Part shown: positions 25,943 to 35,127 of the stretch, in pieces
How the letters are laid out: each line of letters begins with the position of its first letter
How positions within the stretch are numbered: the first letter of the stretch is position 1
From: an uncultured Alphaproteobacteria bacterium
GTDB lineage: Bacteria; Pseudomonadota; Alphaproteobacteria; Puniceispirillales; UBA1172
Assembly (NCBI GenBank): GCA_958431225.1
Contig: OY288107.1
Coordinates: 755,953-819,952 of the forward strand
Length of the DNA: 64,000 nucleotides
Reading direction: 5' to 3'
Translations under genes and position numbers: made by a program
The notes under the pieces: generated by a model
Told to the model about the DNA's origin: nothing
The model's input: only the letters and a program-made list of their open reading frames with translations
Databases searched by the model: none

Positions 25943-27579
25943 AATTCACCGGCATTAAGACGGCGGCGCAGCTCAAATTTCTGCATCTTCCCCGTCGCCG
26001 TTTTCGGAATCGTGGTAAAAACCACTTTTTTAGGACGTTTAAACGCCGCCATATTATCACGGCAGAATTCAATCAATTCTTCTTCACTAGCATTTTTGCC
26101 GTGTTTCAATTCAATAAACGCACACGGCACCTCACCCCATTTCTCATCCGCCAGCGCCACCACCGCCGCCAAGGCAACCGCCGGATGTTTATGCAAGGTC
26201 GCCTCAACCTCAACCGAAGATATATTTTCGCCCCCAGAAATAATAATATCCTTGAGGCGGTCTTTAATCTGCACATAGCCATCGGGATGTTTCACCGCCA
26301 AATCCCCCGAATGAAAATACCCCCCAGCAAACGCTTCGGCGGTGGCTTCGGGATTCTTAAAATAGCCCTTCATAATGGTATTGCCGCGAAAAACAATCTC
26401 GCCAATCGTCTCACCATCAGGAGGCACCGGACGCATAGTCGCGCTATCCACCACGTCCTGTGCTTCCATCATCGTCATCGCTACGCCTTGGCGTGCCAAC
26501 AGCAAATCGCGGTCGGCATCTTCATCTTTATCCCATGTTTTTTGCCAAGCATTAAACGTCACATGCCCATAAGTTTCGGTGAGCCCATAAACATGCAACA
26601 CATCAAACCCAAGCGCCTCCATTTCACGAATAATAGAAGGCGGCGGCGGCGCCCCGGCGGTCATCACCTGAATGCCCCGGGGGATTTCGCGCTTCTCATC
26701 CGCCTCGGCATTAACAATCATGGACAGCACAATCGGCGCCCCGCCAAAATGCGTGATGGCGTGGTCGGCGATCGCATCAAAAATCACTTTGGCATTGATC
26801 GCGCGCGTGCAGATAATCACCCCCCCCAACGCCGCCACCGTCCAACTATGCCCCCAGCCATTACAATGGAATAGCGGCACCAATGCCAAATAGCGGGGTT
26901 GGCGTTGCAGCATCCAATCGCTAATTGTCCCAGTGGTCATTAAATAAGTGCCGCGATGATGATAGACCACCCCCTTGGGGCGGTTGGTCGTCCCGGAAGT
27001 ATAATTGAGCGTAATCGCATCCCATTCATCATCGGGCAAATTCCAATCCGCATCCTCCCGCCCCTTAGCCAGAAGCGCCGCATAATCCAGCGCGCCAATC
27101 GGGTTTTCCGTGCCCGCATATTCGCTATCCATAATATCAACAACAATAATTTTCTCGGCAAGATTTTTCGGCATTAACCCCAAAGCCTCGCGCGCCACCG
27201 CGGCAAATTCTTGATCCACCAGCAATAATTTACATCCCCCATGTTCCAAAATATACGCCATGGTTTCGGCATCAAGGCGCGTATTGATGGCGTTCAACAC
27301 CGCCCCAGACGCAGGCACAGCAAAATGCGCTTCCACCATCTCAGGAATGTTCGGGGCCAAAATAGACACGGTATCGCCGCGCCCAATCCCCAGACGCGCC
27401 AACCCCGATGCCAGACGCCGACACCTTAAAAAAACCTCGCGCCAATTATAGCGCCGCGCCCCATGAATCACCGCCTCACAATCGGGATAAATCGCGGCGG
27501 CACGTGGCAGGAACGACAACACCGATAAAGGCACATAATTCGCCGCATCTTTAACAAAATCATCATAAGGATTTTTCAT
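25939..27579 (-). CDS. dmdB: Acyl-CoA ligase, probable 3-methylmercaptopropionyl-CoA ligase
   Basis: This 546-residue ANL-superfamily enzyme has the P-loop LNYTSGTTNRPKGVVYHHRG near residues 188-207, LYGLTETYGH-type A5 motif (VYGLTETYGHVTFN), SGDLAVKHPDGYVQIKDR (A7/A8) and the acyl-activating Lys in PKTATGKMQKFELRR. Size and sequence flavour match the DmdB group that activates methylmercaptopropionate made by DmdA. Last gene of the acuI-dmdA operon, coupled by ATGA to the upstream fusion gene. The assignment rests mainly on this context; a general short/medium-chain acyl-CoA synthetase is the alternative. Confidence 0.8.
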   Translation of the reverse strand: MKNPYDDFVKDAANYVPLSVLSFLPRAAAIYPDCEAVIHGARRYNWREVFLRCRRLASGLARLGIGRGDTVSILAPNIPEMVEAHFAVPASGAVLNAINTRLDAETMAYILEHGGCKLLLVDQEFAAVAREALGLMPKNLAEKIIVVDIMDSEYAGTENPIGALDYAALLAKGREDADWNLPDDEWDAITLNYTSGTTNRPKGVVYHHRGTYLMTTGTISDWMLQRQPRYLALVPLFHCNGWGHSWTVAALGGVIICTRAINAKVIFDAIADHAITHFGGAPIVLSMIVNAEADEKREIPRGIQVMTAGAPPPPSIIREMEALGFDVLHVYGLTETYGHVTFNAWQKTWDKDEDADRDLLLARQGVAMTMMEAQDVVDSATMRPVPPDGETIGEIVFRGNTIMKGYFKNPEATAEAFAGGYFHSGDLAVKHPDGYVQIKDRLKDIIISGGENISSVEVEATLHKHPAVALAAVVALADEKWGEVPCAFIELKHGKNASEEELIEFCRDNMAAFKRPKKVVFTTIPKTATGKMQKFELRRRLNAGEF

Positions 27580-29951
27580 GATCCACCATCTCCATCTTTA
27601 CCACCTTCCATCAAATTAGCAATGCGCGCCAAAGTTTCCGGCGTTTGCGCCAGTTGCAAAAAGGCACGGCGTTCGCGCGCAAAAAATTCATCCTCACCAA
27701 CCACCGCCCCCTCGGCATTTTCGCCAACAACAATACCCCCCACCGCCATAGCCACCGTCTTATCATGCGGCGAAAACATGTTTTTGGCAACGCCTTCATC
27801 CATAAAATCCTCCATGCGTTCAAGCAAAGCACATCCCGGCAAGCGCAATTCAGGCGCAGGGGGCGGCACATAGCCGGCTTGATGAAACGCCTCAATCGCC
27901 GCCAACGCCCGCGCCAGCAGCTTATCGCGGTTCATTTCCATTTTATCACGTGCGGGCAGAAAATACTGCAAACGCGCACTCAGCGCAGGGCTAGTTCCCG
28001 TGCGCGCATAGCCGATTTGCATCCACGTCTCCCAAGCCGCTTTTTCGGCATCAGCACAAGCATCCAACCAACGGCGCAAAGTTTCCTTGACGCCGCCGCC
28101 GCCGGGCACTAACCCCACCCCGGCTTCCACCAAACCAAACACCGAATTGCCATGCGCGATGACCTGGTCGGCATGCAAAATCACCTCATAACCGCCGCCA
28201 ATCGCCAGCCCTGAAGGTGCGGCAATCACCGGCACCGGCGCATCACGCAACGCGCGTACCGCATGTTGAAACCGCTGTAAAAATCCATCAATGCCGTGCC
28301 AATCTTGGGCGCGAATCAGTGCCAGCACCGCCGCCAAATCCACCCCCGCCGAAAAATGTTGCGCGTCATTATGGATAATAATCCCGCGCCCATGGTCGCT
28401 AGCGGCGGCGGCAACCACCGCCATAGAATCATCGGTGAGGGCATTGGCTTTGGAATGGAATTCCACCAAACGCACATCGCCGTCAAACGCGTAAAGACTC
28501 GCCGCACGATTCCGCAAAATCGGCGTCAAACACCGGCGCAACTGATGCAAGCGTATCGTATTAGGCGGCAGATTGATAGGCGCCATCTTAGGTGCTGACA
28601 CTGGTGTCCCCGCATCAAATTGCGCCACCAATAGCGCCCCTTTTTCGGGGCGATAAAACGCCTCCCCCGCCATCGCAGTAAGCACTGGCGGCACATCCAA
28701 CCCCGCCTCCACCATCATGGCTTCCACCGTATCATGCCCGATAGCATCCATCATCTCAAACACCCCCCGTTGCCAATTAAACCCCAGTTTCATGGCATCA
28801 TCAATAGTTTGGGGCGTATTGGTGACGTGCGGAATCAACCCCGCCGCATAAGCAAAAATCCGCGCCAACACCTCCCGGGCAAACGCCACCAAAGGCGCGT
28901 CTATTGCATCATCAGGCGGGGCAATCATCAAAGGCAGCGGGTCGTCCCCCGCCGCCAACATGGCATTGGCGCGCACCAATAAAGGCGATGCCAGAACCCC
29001 GACATCCTCCACCGCCCCGCTAGTTAAATTGACCGCGCGCCGTTTGCCCTCACGATAAAACCCGCCCCCAGATTTATCCCCCTTATGCCCCGCCGCCAAC
29101 ATGTCGGCAATAAGCGGTGCCACTGGATTAGCCTCCGCGCCAACATCATGAAACGCATCATCGGCGGGGAGAATTTTTGCTAGTGTCGCCACCACATCCG
29201 CCATCAAATCCACGCCGATTAAATCATAAAGCCCAAAAATCCCCGTCTTCGGCAAACCCATTGGCCGCCCCATCACCGCATCAGCAACCCCGCAAGAAAG
29301 CCCGTGTTTATGTGCTTCCGCCAAGCCCACCTGCAACGCAAATACACCAACACGATTGCCCAAAAACCCCGGGGTATCACGGCACACCACCACGCCCTTA
29401 CCCAAAATGCGGTCATTCATATCCTTGAGGCGCGCCATCACCTCGCCATCGCTATCATCCCCCGCCACCAATTCCAAAAGCCGCATATAACGCACGGGAT
29501 TAAAATAATGGGTAATGGCAAAACGCCGGCGAAAATTTTTGGGCATCCCCGCCATCAAAACGCTAATCGGAATCGTTGAAGTATTGGACGTCACCACCGC
29601 ATCATCACGAATCACATCTTGCAAATCTTTATATAGTGCTTGTTTGACATCAAGCCGTTCCACCACCGCCTCAATCACCCAATCGGCATCGGCGAGCCGC
29701 CCCAAATCATCACGGATATTGCCCACAGCAATACGCGCCGCCACGTCTTTAGAAAAGAGGGCGGGAGGCTCCGATGCTTTAAGGCGCGCCACCGCATCGG
29801 TTGCCCGCGCATTGACATCCCCGCCGCCATCATCGGGCATATCCAACAGCAACACATCCAGCCCAGCATTAGCAATCTGCCCAGCAATCGCACGCCCCAT
29901 GGTGCCAGCCCCGATGACAGCAATAGATTGAAAAGGTATTTTTTGGCTCAT
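27576..29951 (-). CDS. Bifunctional 3-hydroxyacyl-CoA dehydrogenase / enoyl-CoA hydratase (FadN-like order)
   Basis: This 791-residue fusion has the dehydrogenase first: NAD motif IAVIGAGTMGRAIAGQIANA (residues 10-29), ASNTSTIP-like TSNTSTIPISVL, THYFNPVRYMRLLELV and DTPGFLGNRVG. An enoyl-CoA hydratase/isomerase domain occupies about residues 500-700 (FSAGVDLAAVLA, APSGLAIGGGYEVILHAD, GLVPGGGG). This order is opposite to FadB/FadJ and like FadN. Within the DMSP operon the hydratase part could act as a DmdD/AcuH-type enzyme on methylthioacryloyl-CoA or acrylyl-CoA, and the dehydrogenase on 3-hydroxypropionyl-CoA. That is inference. No dmdC (acyl-CoA dehydrogenase) is in the window. Both ends overlap neighbours as ATGA. 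Confidence 0.85.
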   Translation of the reverse strand: MSQKIPFQSIAVIGAGTMGRAIAGQIANAGLDVLLLDMPDDGGGDVNARATDAVARLKASEPPALFSKDVAARIAVGNIRDDLGRLADADWVIEAVVERLDVKQALYKDLQDVIRDDAVVTSNTSTIPISVLMAGMPKNFRRRFAITHYFNPVRYMRLLELVAGDDSDGEVMARLKDMNDRILGKGVVVCRDTPGFLGNRVGVFALQVGLAEAHKHGLSCGVADAVMGRPMGLPKTGIFGLYDLIGVDLMADVVATLAKILPADDAFHDVGAEANPVAPLIADMLAAGHKGDKSGGGFYREGKRRAVNLTSGAVEDVGVLASPLLVRANAMLAAGDDPLPLMIAPPDDAIDAPLVAFAREVLARIFAYAAGLIPHVTNTPQTIDDAMKLGFNWQRGVFEMMDAIGHDTVEAMMVEAGLDVPPVLTAMAGEAFYRPEKGALLVAQFDAGTPVSAPKMAPINLPPNTIRLHQLRRCLTPILRNRAASLYAFDGDVRLVEFHSKANALTDDSMAVVAAAASDHGRGIIIHNDAQHFSAGVDLAAVLALIRAQDWHGIDGFLQRFQHAVRALRDAPVPVIAAPSGLAIGGGYEVILHADQVIAHGNSVFGLVEAGVGLVPGGGGVKETLRRWLDACADAEKAAWETWMQIGYARTGTSPALSARLQYFLPARDKMEMNRDKLLARALAAIEAFHQAGYVPPPAPELRLPGCALLERMEDFMDEGVAKNMFSPHDKTVAMAVGGIVVGENAEGAVVGEDEFFARERRAFLQLAQTPETLARIANLMEGGKDGDGGS

Positions 29952-30772
29952 AGCACCGCCGCCTCTATATCGGTAAATAATGCGCGCAAATGCCGATTGA
30001 CTTCATCGCCATATTCCAGCGGTACTAGATGCCCCGCCCCGGCAATCACCGCCGCTTTTGCCCCGCTAATCGCCTCAGCCAATTTCTGCCCAAGCGCCGG
30101 CGGCGTCATGCGATCCGCCCCCGCCAACAGCACCATAACCGGCACCCGCACCGAAGCCGCCGCATCCATCCCGCCGCTATAGGCGGCACAAGCCCGCAAA
30201 TCCGCCGCCAAAACCCCATGCGGATTCTGCCCCATAATGCGTTTGCCGATATGGATATGGCTATTGCCGGGCATGCTATGGTCGTGAAACACCCCCATGC
30301 GCCCATGCCCCCACGCGGTCATGGCATCAAAGGCGGCGGGTTCATCATGGTCCGCCATAGCAATCAGCGCATCATTGACGGCAATTTCCGCGGCGGTCGC
30401 AATCAACCCGAGCCCGGCGATATGGGCGCTATGGCGCTTTGCCAATTCGAGTGCTATTAGCCCGCCTTGCGAATGTCCCACAGCCACGGCTTTTTTGATG
30501 CCAAGCGCGCGCATCAGCGAGGCACACCAATCCGCCATATCCTCAATGCTAGTTAATGCCACCCCGCCACTCAACCCATGCGCCGGCAGATCAGGTGCCA
30601 CCACGCCAAAACCGCGATTAGCAAAAAACCGCGCCTGCAACAGCCAAGTGAGATGGCTCTGCCCACTGCCATGAATAAATAGGATAGTTGGCAACGCGGC
30701 GGTGTCTGAGACACCGAAATCACGCCCACCCGTAGAGACAAAAATCCGCGCATCATCTATTTCAACATACAT
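29948..30772 (-). CDS. Alpha/beta hydrolase
   Basis: This 274-residue alpha/beta-hydrolase fold protein has the oxyanion region LFIHGSGQSHLTW, the nucleophile elbow AVGHSQGGLIALEL (Ser near residue 99), an Asp in VLLAGADRMTPPALG and the catalytic His in AGAGHLVPLEY. It could be an acyl-CoA thioesterase, esterase or lactonase. Its place in the acuI-dmdA-metY operon suggests a role in sulfur or acyl-CoA metabolism, but the substrate is unknown. The start is ATG at 30772, with GTG at 30775 as an alternative; it begins a few bases after the metY stop. Confidence 0.82.
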   Translation of the reverse strand: MYVEIDDARIFVSTGGRDFGVSDTAALPTILFIHGSGQSHLTWLLQARFFANRGFGVVAPDLPAHGLSGGVALTSIEDMADWCASLMRALGIKKAVAVGHSQGGLIALELAKRHSAHIAGLGLIATAAEIAVNDALIAMADHDEPAAFDAMTAWGHGRMGVFHDHSMPGNSHIHIGKRIMGQNPHGVLAADLRACAAYSGGMDAAASVRVPVMVLLAGADRMTPPALGQKLAEAISGAKAAVIAGAGHLVPLEYGDEVNRHLRALFTDIEAAVL

Positions 30773-30775
30773 CAC

Positions 30776-32077
30776 TCACCCCCCCTTTTTTTTCTTAATG
30801 GCAATTTTGAGCGCACGGTCAAAATCATCAGTAATATCGCTGATATCTTCCAACCCCACAGAGATACGAACCAAATCATCACGCAACCCGGCCGCGACCA
30901 TCGCTTCGGCAGAAATATGCGAATGCGTGGTGCTTCCCGGATGAATCACCAGAGTCCGCGCATCACCCACATTAGCCAGATGCGACGCCAACCCCACCGC
31001 TTCAATAAAGGCTTGGCTAGCCGCGCGCCCGCCCTTAACTCCCATAGTAATAATAGACCCCGCGCCTTTAGGCATTTGTTTTTGTGCCAATTTATGCCCG
31101 GGATGCGCCGCCAAATTCGGATGATTGACCCAAGCCACCGCATCATGTTTCTGCAAAAATTCCAACAAAGCGGCGGTATTAGCTAGGTGTCGTTGCATGC
31201 GCATCCCCAACGTCTCCAGCCCTTGCAGAATATAAAACGCATTAGTCGGGCTAAGGGATGCCCCGATATTATACATGCCCTCACTGCGCACACGCATGGC
31301 AAACGCCAACGGCCCAAACTCCTCCCAAAGATTGACTCCTTGAAAAGCAAAATGCGGTTCGGTCAGCGTGGGGAAGCGGTCATTCTGCCCCCAATCAAAA
31401 TTGCCCCCATCAACAATAATCCCCCCCATAGCCACCCCATGCCCGCCAATCCATTTGGTCAAAGAATGGATGACGACATTGGCCCCATGCTTAATCGGCT
31501 GCATCAAATAGGGCGTGTTGAGGGTGGCATCAAGCACCAAAGGCACCCCGGCTTTATGTGCGATTTCGGCAACCTTAGCCACATCCAGCACATCAAGCCC
31601 CGGGTTACCAATCACCTCACCAAAAATCATTTTGGTATTAGGTTTTATCGCATCAGCAATAGCTTTATGGTCGGTGGGATTAACAAAACTCGTGCTAACG
31701 CCAAAACGCGCCATAGTATGTTCAAGCAGATTGATATTGCCCCCATACATCTGTGAGGAGGCAACAATATGGTCGCCCTGTGCCGTCAAAGCCAGCACCG
31801 ACAAAAACACCGCCGCCATGCCCGTGGAAACGGCAACCGCCGCCACCCCGCCATCCAATGCGGCAAGACGATTTTCCAACACCGCCACCGTGGGGTTAGA
31901 AATACGCGAATAAAGATGCCCCCCCACCTCTAAATTATAGAGCGCGGCGGCGTGTTCGCTATTCTCAAACATATATGAAGTCGTCTGATGGATAGGCACC
32001 GCCCGCGACCCATGCCGCGCATCAGGGGTAAATCCCGCATGCAAAGCCAGACTATCAAAACGCAATGATTTACTCAT
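30776..32077 (-). CDS. metY: O-acetylhomoserine aminocarboxypropyltransferase (sulfhydrylase)
   Basis: This 433-residue Cys/Met-metabolism PLP enzyme has YSRISNPTVAVLENRLAALD, STGMAAVFLSVLAL, the PLP Lys in VIHSLTKWIGGHGVAMGG near residue 212, and the C-terminal VIHPGSTTHSH. Its length fits MetY rather than the shorter MetB/MetC. It makes homocysteine from O-acetylhomoserine and sulfide, or methionine directly from methanethiol. Its ATG overlaps the dmdA stop, so it is coupled to the gene whose pathway releases methanethiol. This supports methanethiol capture into methionine in this organism (inference). Confidence 0.92.
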   Translation of the reverse strand: MSKSLRFDSLALHAGFTPDARHGSRAVPIHQTTSYMFENSEHAAALYNLEVGGHLYSRISNPTVAVLENRLAALDGGVAAVAVSTGMAAVFLSVLALTAQGDHIVASSQMYGGNINLLEHTMARFGVSTSFVNPTDHKAIADAIKPNTKMIFGEVIGNPGLDVLDVAKVAEIAHKAGVPLVLDATLNTPYLMQPIKHGANVVIHSLTKWIGGHGVAMGGIIVDGGNFDWGQNDRFPTLTEPHFAFQGVNLWEEFGPLAFAMRVRSEGMYNIGASLSPTNAFYILQGLETLGMRMQRHLANTAALLEFLQKHDAVAWVNHPNLAAHPGHKLAQKQMPKGAGSIITMGVKGGRAASQAFIEAVGLASHLANVGDARTLVIHPGSTTHSHISAEAMVAAGLRDDLVRISVGLEDISDITDDFDRALKIAIKKKKGG

Positions 32078-33264
32078 GATAAAGAATCCTCCAATAATGT
32101 TTGTGGCACTTTGGTAGAAGGCGGCAGAAAAGGCAAGGGGGTGGTGGTCGCATGGCGCGCGCCAAAAGGCGTTTCCACCAGCAAATCGGCGGCATCAATA
32201 TGGTCGCGCCCAATCAAACAAGTGGCGATATTGCGCGCCAGACGCGGCGAAAACGCCGCCGCCGTAACCTGCCCCACCAGACACTCAGCGTCACACTCAG
32301 CGCCACGCTGTCCATCCCGCCCCCCACGATAAATCCCCCAGCGATTTTCATTGACCGCAGGAAACGGCGCGCCATCCATAAAAAGCCCCATAAACGCCCG
32401 CTTGACGCCATTAGCCTTAATGCGCTTCAACGCATCTTTACCGATAAAATCCGCCTCCTGTTCCAAATCACAAATCCCCCCAAGCCCCATCTCAAACGGA
32501 TTCGATTCGGCATCAGTATCCGCCCCAATAGAAATCATGCCGCTTTCCACACGTTCAATATAATTCGGCGCACCGGCGGCGATACCATAATCCGCCCCCG
32601 CCTCCATCACCAAATCCCAAAGCGCCCGCCCTTTAGTGCCATCGCACAAATAAAATTCATACCCCCCCTGTTTGCTCCACCCGGAACGCGCGACAATGAG
32701 CGGAATCCCCGCCAATTCGGTCTCATAAAAACCAAAATAAGGCAGGTGCAACGGCGCCGCCCCGAGCAAATCACGCACCACATAATGCGATTTCGGCCCC
32801 TGAATCGCCAAGGGTGCAATATCAGGCTCCGACACATCCACATCCAAGCCAAGCCCGAATGCAATCCCCTCCGCCAGCATCAACGTATCGCTATCCGCCA
32901 GCGACAGCAGATATTCATCCGCCCCCAGCTGCAACAACACCGGGTCATTGACCAACGCCCCCTTGCTATCACAAATCGGCACATAAGCCCCCTTGCCAAT
33001 CGTCAGCCCCGCCAAATTACGCGGGGTCAGAATCTGCACGAGCCGCGCCGCATCCGCCCCCTTGATTCGCAACTGCCGCTGTGCGCCGACATCGCGCAAA
33101 TCCACACGCTGAATCAGTTGTTCATATTCCCCCAAAGCATCGCCATAACTGACGGGGATATACATGTGATTATAGGTGCTAAAATGCGTCACCCCCGCCG
33201 CCACCGTGCAGTCAAAAAACGGCGATTTACGGATTCTAGGTCCTATGGCAATGGAAAACGACAT
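32074..33264 (-). CDS. dmdA: DMSP demethylase (GcvT/aminomethyltransferase fold)
   Basis: This 396-residue tetrahydrofolate-dependent enzyme resembles DmdA more than GcvT: RKSPFFDCTVAAGVTHF near the N-terminus, HMYIPVSYGD, RQLRIKGADAARLVQILTPR, VSEPDIAPLAIQGPKSHYVV, ARSGWSKQGGYEFYL and NYIERVESGMISIG followed by NPFEMGLGGICDLE. DmdA transfers a methyl from DMSP to tetrahydrofolate, giving methylmercaptopropionate. The ATG at 33264 is preferred over GTG at 33273. An insert with two imperfect AECD-like copies (GAECDAECL) comes from a duplicated ACACTCAGCGTC-like sequence near 32280. Sub-clade cannot be assigned by eye. Second gene of the acuI operon. Confidence 0.87.
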   Translation of the reverse strand: MSFSIAIGPRIRKSPFFDCTVAAGVTHFSTYNHMYIPVSYGDALGEYEQLIQRVDLRDVGAQRQLRIKGADAARLVQILTPRNLAGLTIGKGAYVPICDSKGALVNDPVLLQLGADEYLLSLADSDTLMLAEGIAFGLGLDVDVSEPDIAPLAIQGPKSHYVVRDLLGAAPLHLPYFGFYETELAGIPLIVARSGWSKQGGYEFYLCDGTKGRALWDLVMEAGADYGIAAGAPNYIERVESGMISIGADTDAESNPFEMGLGGICDLEQEADFIGKDALKRIKANGVKRAFMGLFMDGAPFPAVNENRWGIYRGGRDGQRGAECDAECLVGQVTAAAFSPRLARNIATCLIGRDHIDAADLLVETPFGARHATTTPLPFLPPSTKVPQTLLEDSLS

Positions 33265-33299
33265 CCCAAACACTCCCTCCCTGGCACTTTCTAAAAATT

Positions 33300-34304
33300 T
33301 TAAGCCAGCGCAACAACCACACGCCCGCTAACCCCGCCTTTGAGGATAGACGCGCCATATTCAGACAAATCTTCCAAAGCAATGGTTTTCGTAATGGCAT
33401 CCAGCGCATCAAAATCCAACGTCTTCGCCAATTCCTCCCAGACCAACTGCCGCCGCGGAATAGGCTGCATAACGCTATCAATGCCTAACAAATTAACCCC
33501 ACGCAACAAAAACGGAATGATAGATGCCGGCACCATCACCCCGCCAGCATTACCAATCGCCGCCACCGAACCCCCATAATTGACCTGCCCCAACACCCGC
33601 GCCAGCATTTCACCGCCAACACTATCAATCACCCCAGCCCAGCGCGCGCTTTCCATCGGGCGGTCAATCGCCTCCGCCAGTTCCTCACGCGCAATCACCT
33701 CCTCAACACCAAAGCGCGCCAGATATTTTTCTGCGTCCGCCTTACCGCTAACCGCCGCCACTTGATAGCCCCGCCGCACCAAAAGCATCGCCGCCACCGA
33801 ACCCACACCGCCAGTCGCACCAGTAACCAAAATCGTGCCACTATCAGGCTTAATACCATGCTCCTCCAAAGCCAAAATCCCCAGCATAGCCGTCACCCCA
33901 GCCGTGCCAATCGCCATCGCCGTTTGACACGAAAACCCGTGCGGCAAAGGCAACAACCAGTCGCCTTTCACCCGCGCCAGCTGTGCGTAGCCCCCCCACC
34001 AAGCCTCACCAACGCGCCAGCCCGTCAGCACCACCTCATCGCCCGCCTTAAAATTGCTATCGGCGGATTCCACAACCCGCCCGGCGAGATCAATACCGCC
34101 AATATGCGGATAATTGCGCACCAGCCCGCCCTTGCCCGCCAGCACCAACCCATCCTTATAATTAAGCCCCGAATAAGCAACCTCAACCAAAACATCGCCC
34201 TCTTGCGGCAAATCATCAGCCGTCAATTCAACAATATCGGCAGAAATCGGCGCATCAGCATCCCGCGACAATAAAAGTGCCTTAAAATTCTTTTGGTTAT
34301 TCAT
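33300..34304 (-). CDS. acuI: Acrylyl-CoA reductase (NADPH), YhdH/AcuI family
   Basis: This 334-residue zinc-free medium-chain dehydrogenase/reductase has YSGLNYKDGLVLAGKGGLVR (44-63), GIDLAGRVVES, the NADPH motif VTGATGGVGSVAAMLLVRRG near 156-175 and VIDSVGGEMLARVL. AcuI reduces acrylyl-CoA to propionyl-CoA and detoxifies acrylate made from DMSP. AAGGA lies 8 bases upstream of the ATG. It is the first gene of a six-gene minus-strand operon; the gap to dmdA is 35 bases and later junctions overlap by 4. Confidence 0.9.
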   Translation of the reverse strand: MNNQKNFKALLLSRDADAPISADIVELTADDLPQEGDVLVEVAYSGLNYKDGLVLAGKGGLVRNYPHIGGIDLAGRVVESADSNFKAGDEVVLTGWRVGEAWWGGYAQLARVKGDWLLPLPHGFSCQTAMAIGTAGVTAMLGILALEEHGIKPDSGTILVTGATGGVGSVAAMLLVRRGYQVAAVSGKADAEKYLARFGVEEVIAREELAEAIDRPMESARWAGVIDSVGGEMLARVLGQVNYGGSVAAIGNAGGVMVPASIIPFLLRGVNLLGIDSVMQPIPRRQLVWEELAKTLDFDALDAITKTIALEDLSEYGASILKGGVSGRVVVALA

Positions 34305-34374
34305 AATACCATTCCTTTATCATAATTACATTCAAGCCATCATAAACCGAGCGCACCCAAAAACAAAAGCATTT

Positions 34375-35043
34375 TTAGGCATAAATACCCCGCAAAACCC
34401 CCCCGCCAATAATCAGTGCCAACAGCATCAACCCCGCCCCCATAACCACATTGAGGCGCGGCGCAAATGCACGAAACCCCCGCAACATAAACGGCATGCC
34501 AAATAAAACCGCCAGAAAAATATACCAAAAACTATCAACAAGCCAAGCCGTCGCCGCCATCTGCATACGCATAGTCAGGGGCTGATGCGGGGTGAGGAAT
34601 TGGCTAAAAATAGCGGTAAAAAACACCGCAACTTTGGGATTAAGCATGGCGACCAAAAACCCATCAAGCCCCGCCCGCCACAGGCTTAGCCTGCGTCCCA
34701 ACCTCCGCGAACCCCCGCCCCCCGACTCCGCCAAGAAGGGGTCACGCAAACCCTGCCAAAACATCCCCCAACCAATCCACAACAAAAACCCAAGCCCCGC
34801 CAGTTGCACCCCCAAAAACAAACCCGGCACCACAAGCAAAACCGAAGCCAAACCAAACGCCACCAACCCCGCATAAAACAAAACGCCAAAACCATGACAG
34901 AAACCAAAAACGATGCCAGCCCCCACGCCCGCCCCGGAGGCACTAACATGACGAATAAGCAAAACCACGCTAGGCCCCGGGCTCACCGCCCCGGCAAGGC
35001 AGGTCAGGGTCAAAATCAACCAATCATGCAAAGGTAAAAACAA
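34375..35043 (-). CDS. LysE/RhtB-family amino-acid exporter
   Basis: This 222-residue inner-membrane protein has about six hydrophobic helices and the family N-terminal signature LTCLAGAVSPGPSVVLLIRH near residues 10-29, plus MLNPKVAVFFTAIFSQF mid-protein. I chose a TTG start at 35043, because GGGGAGG stands 7 bases upstream and the N-terminus then matches the family. The longer frame from a GTG at 35103 adds an unlikely charged leader. Substrate unknown: homoserine, threonine or other metabolites are exported by relatives. Confidence 0.82.
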   Translation of the reverse strand: MFLPLHDWLILTLTCLAGAVSPGPSVVLLIRHVSASGAGVGAGIVFGFCHGFGVLFYAGLVAFGLASVLLVVPGLFLGVQLAGLGFLLWIGWGMFWQGLRDPFLAESGGGGSRRLGRRLSLWRAGLDGFLVAMLNPKVAVFFTAIFSQFLTPHQPLTMRMQMAATAWLVDSFWYIFLAVLFGMPFMLRGFRAFAPRLNVVMGAGLMLLALIIGGGVLRGIYA

Positions 35044-35127
35044 ACAAACCCTCCCCAAAATATCTAGTTGCCTTTTATCCCCACCCCTATAACATAAAAG
35101 CACGCAATCGCAAAAAAGGAGGATATT

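Noticed and set aside
30729..31186. Various long reading frames opposite real genes
   Set aside because: They lie antisense to well-supported genes, have skewed Arg/Pro/His composition and no ribosome binding sites; treated as shadows.
32074..33264. Glycine cleavage T protein
   Set aside because: No gcvH or gcvP nearby, and the core motifs and operon partners fit DmdA.
34305..34374. Riboswitch before the acuI-dmdA operon
   Set aside because: The 5' region before acuI is short and AT-rich, with no conserved SAM or glycine riboswitch core visible.
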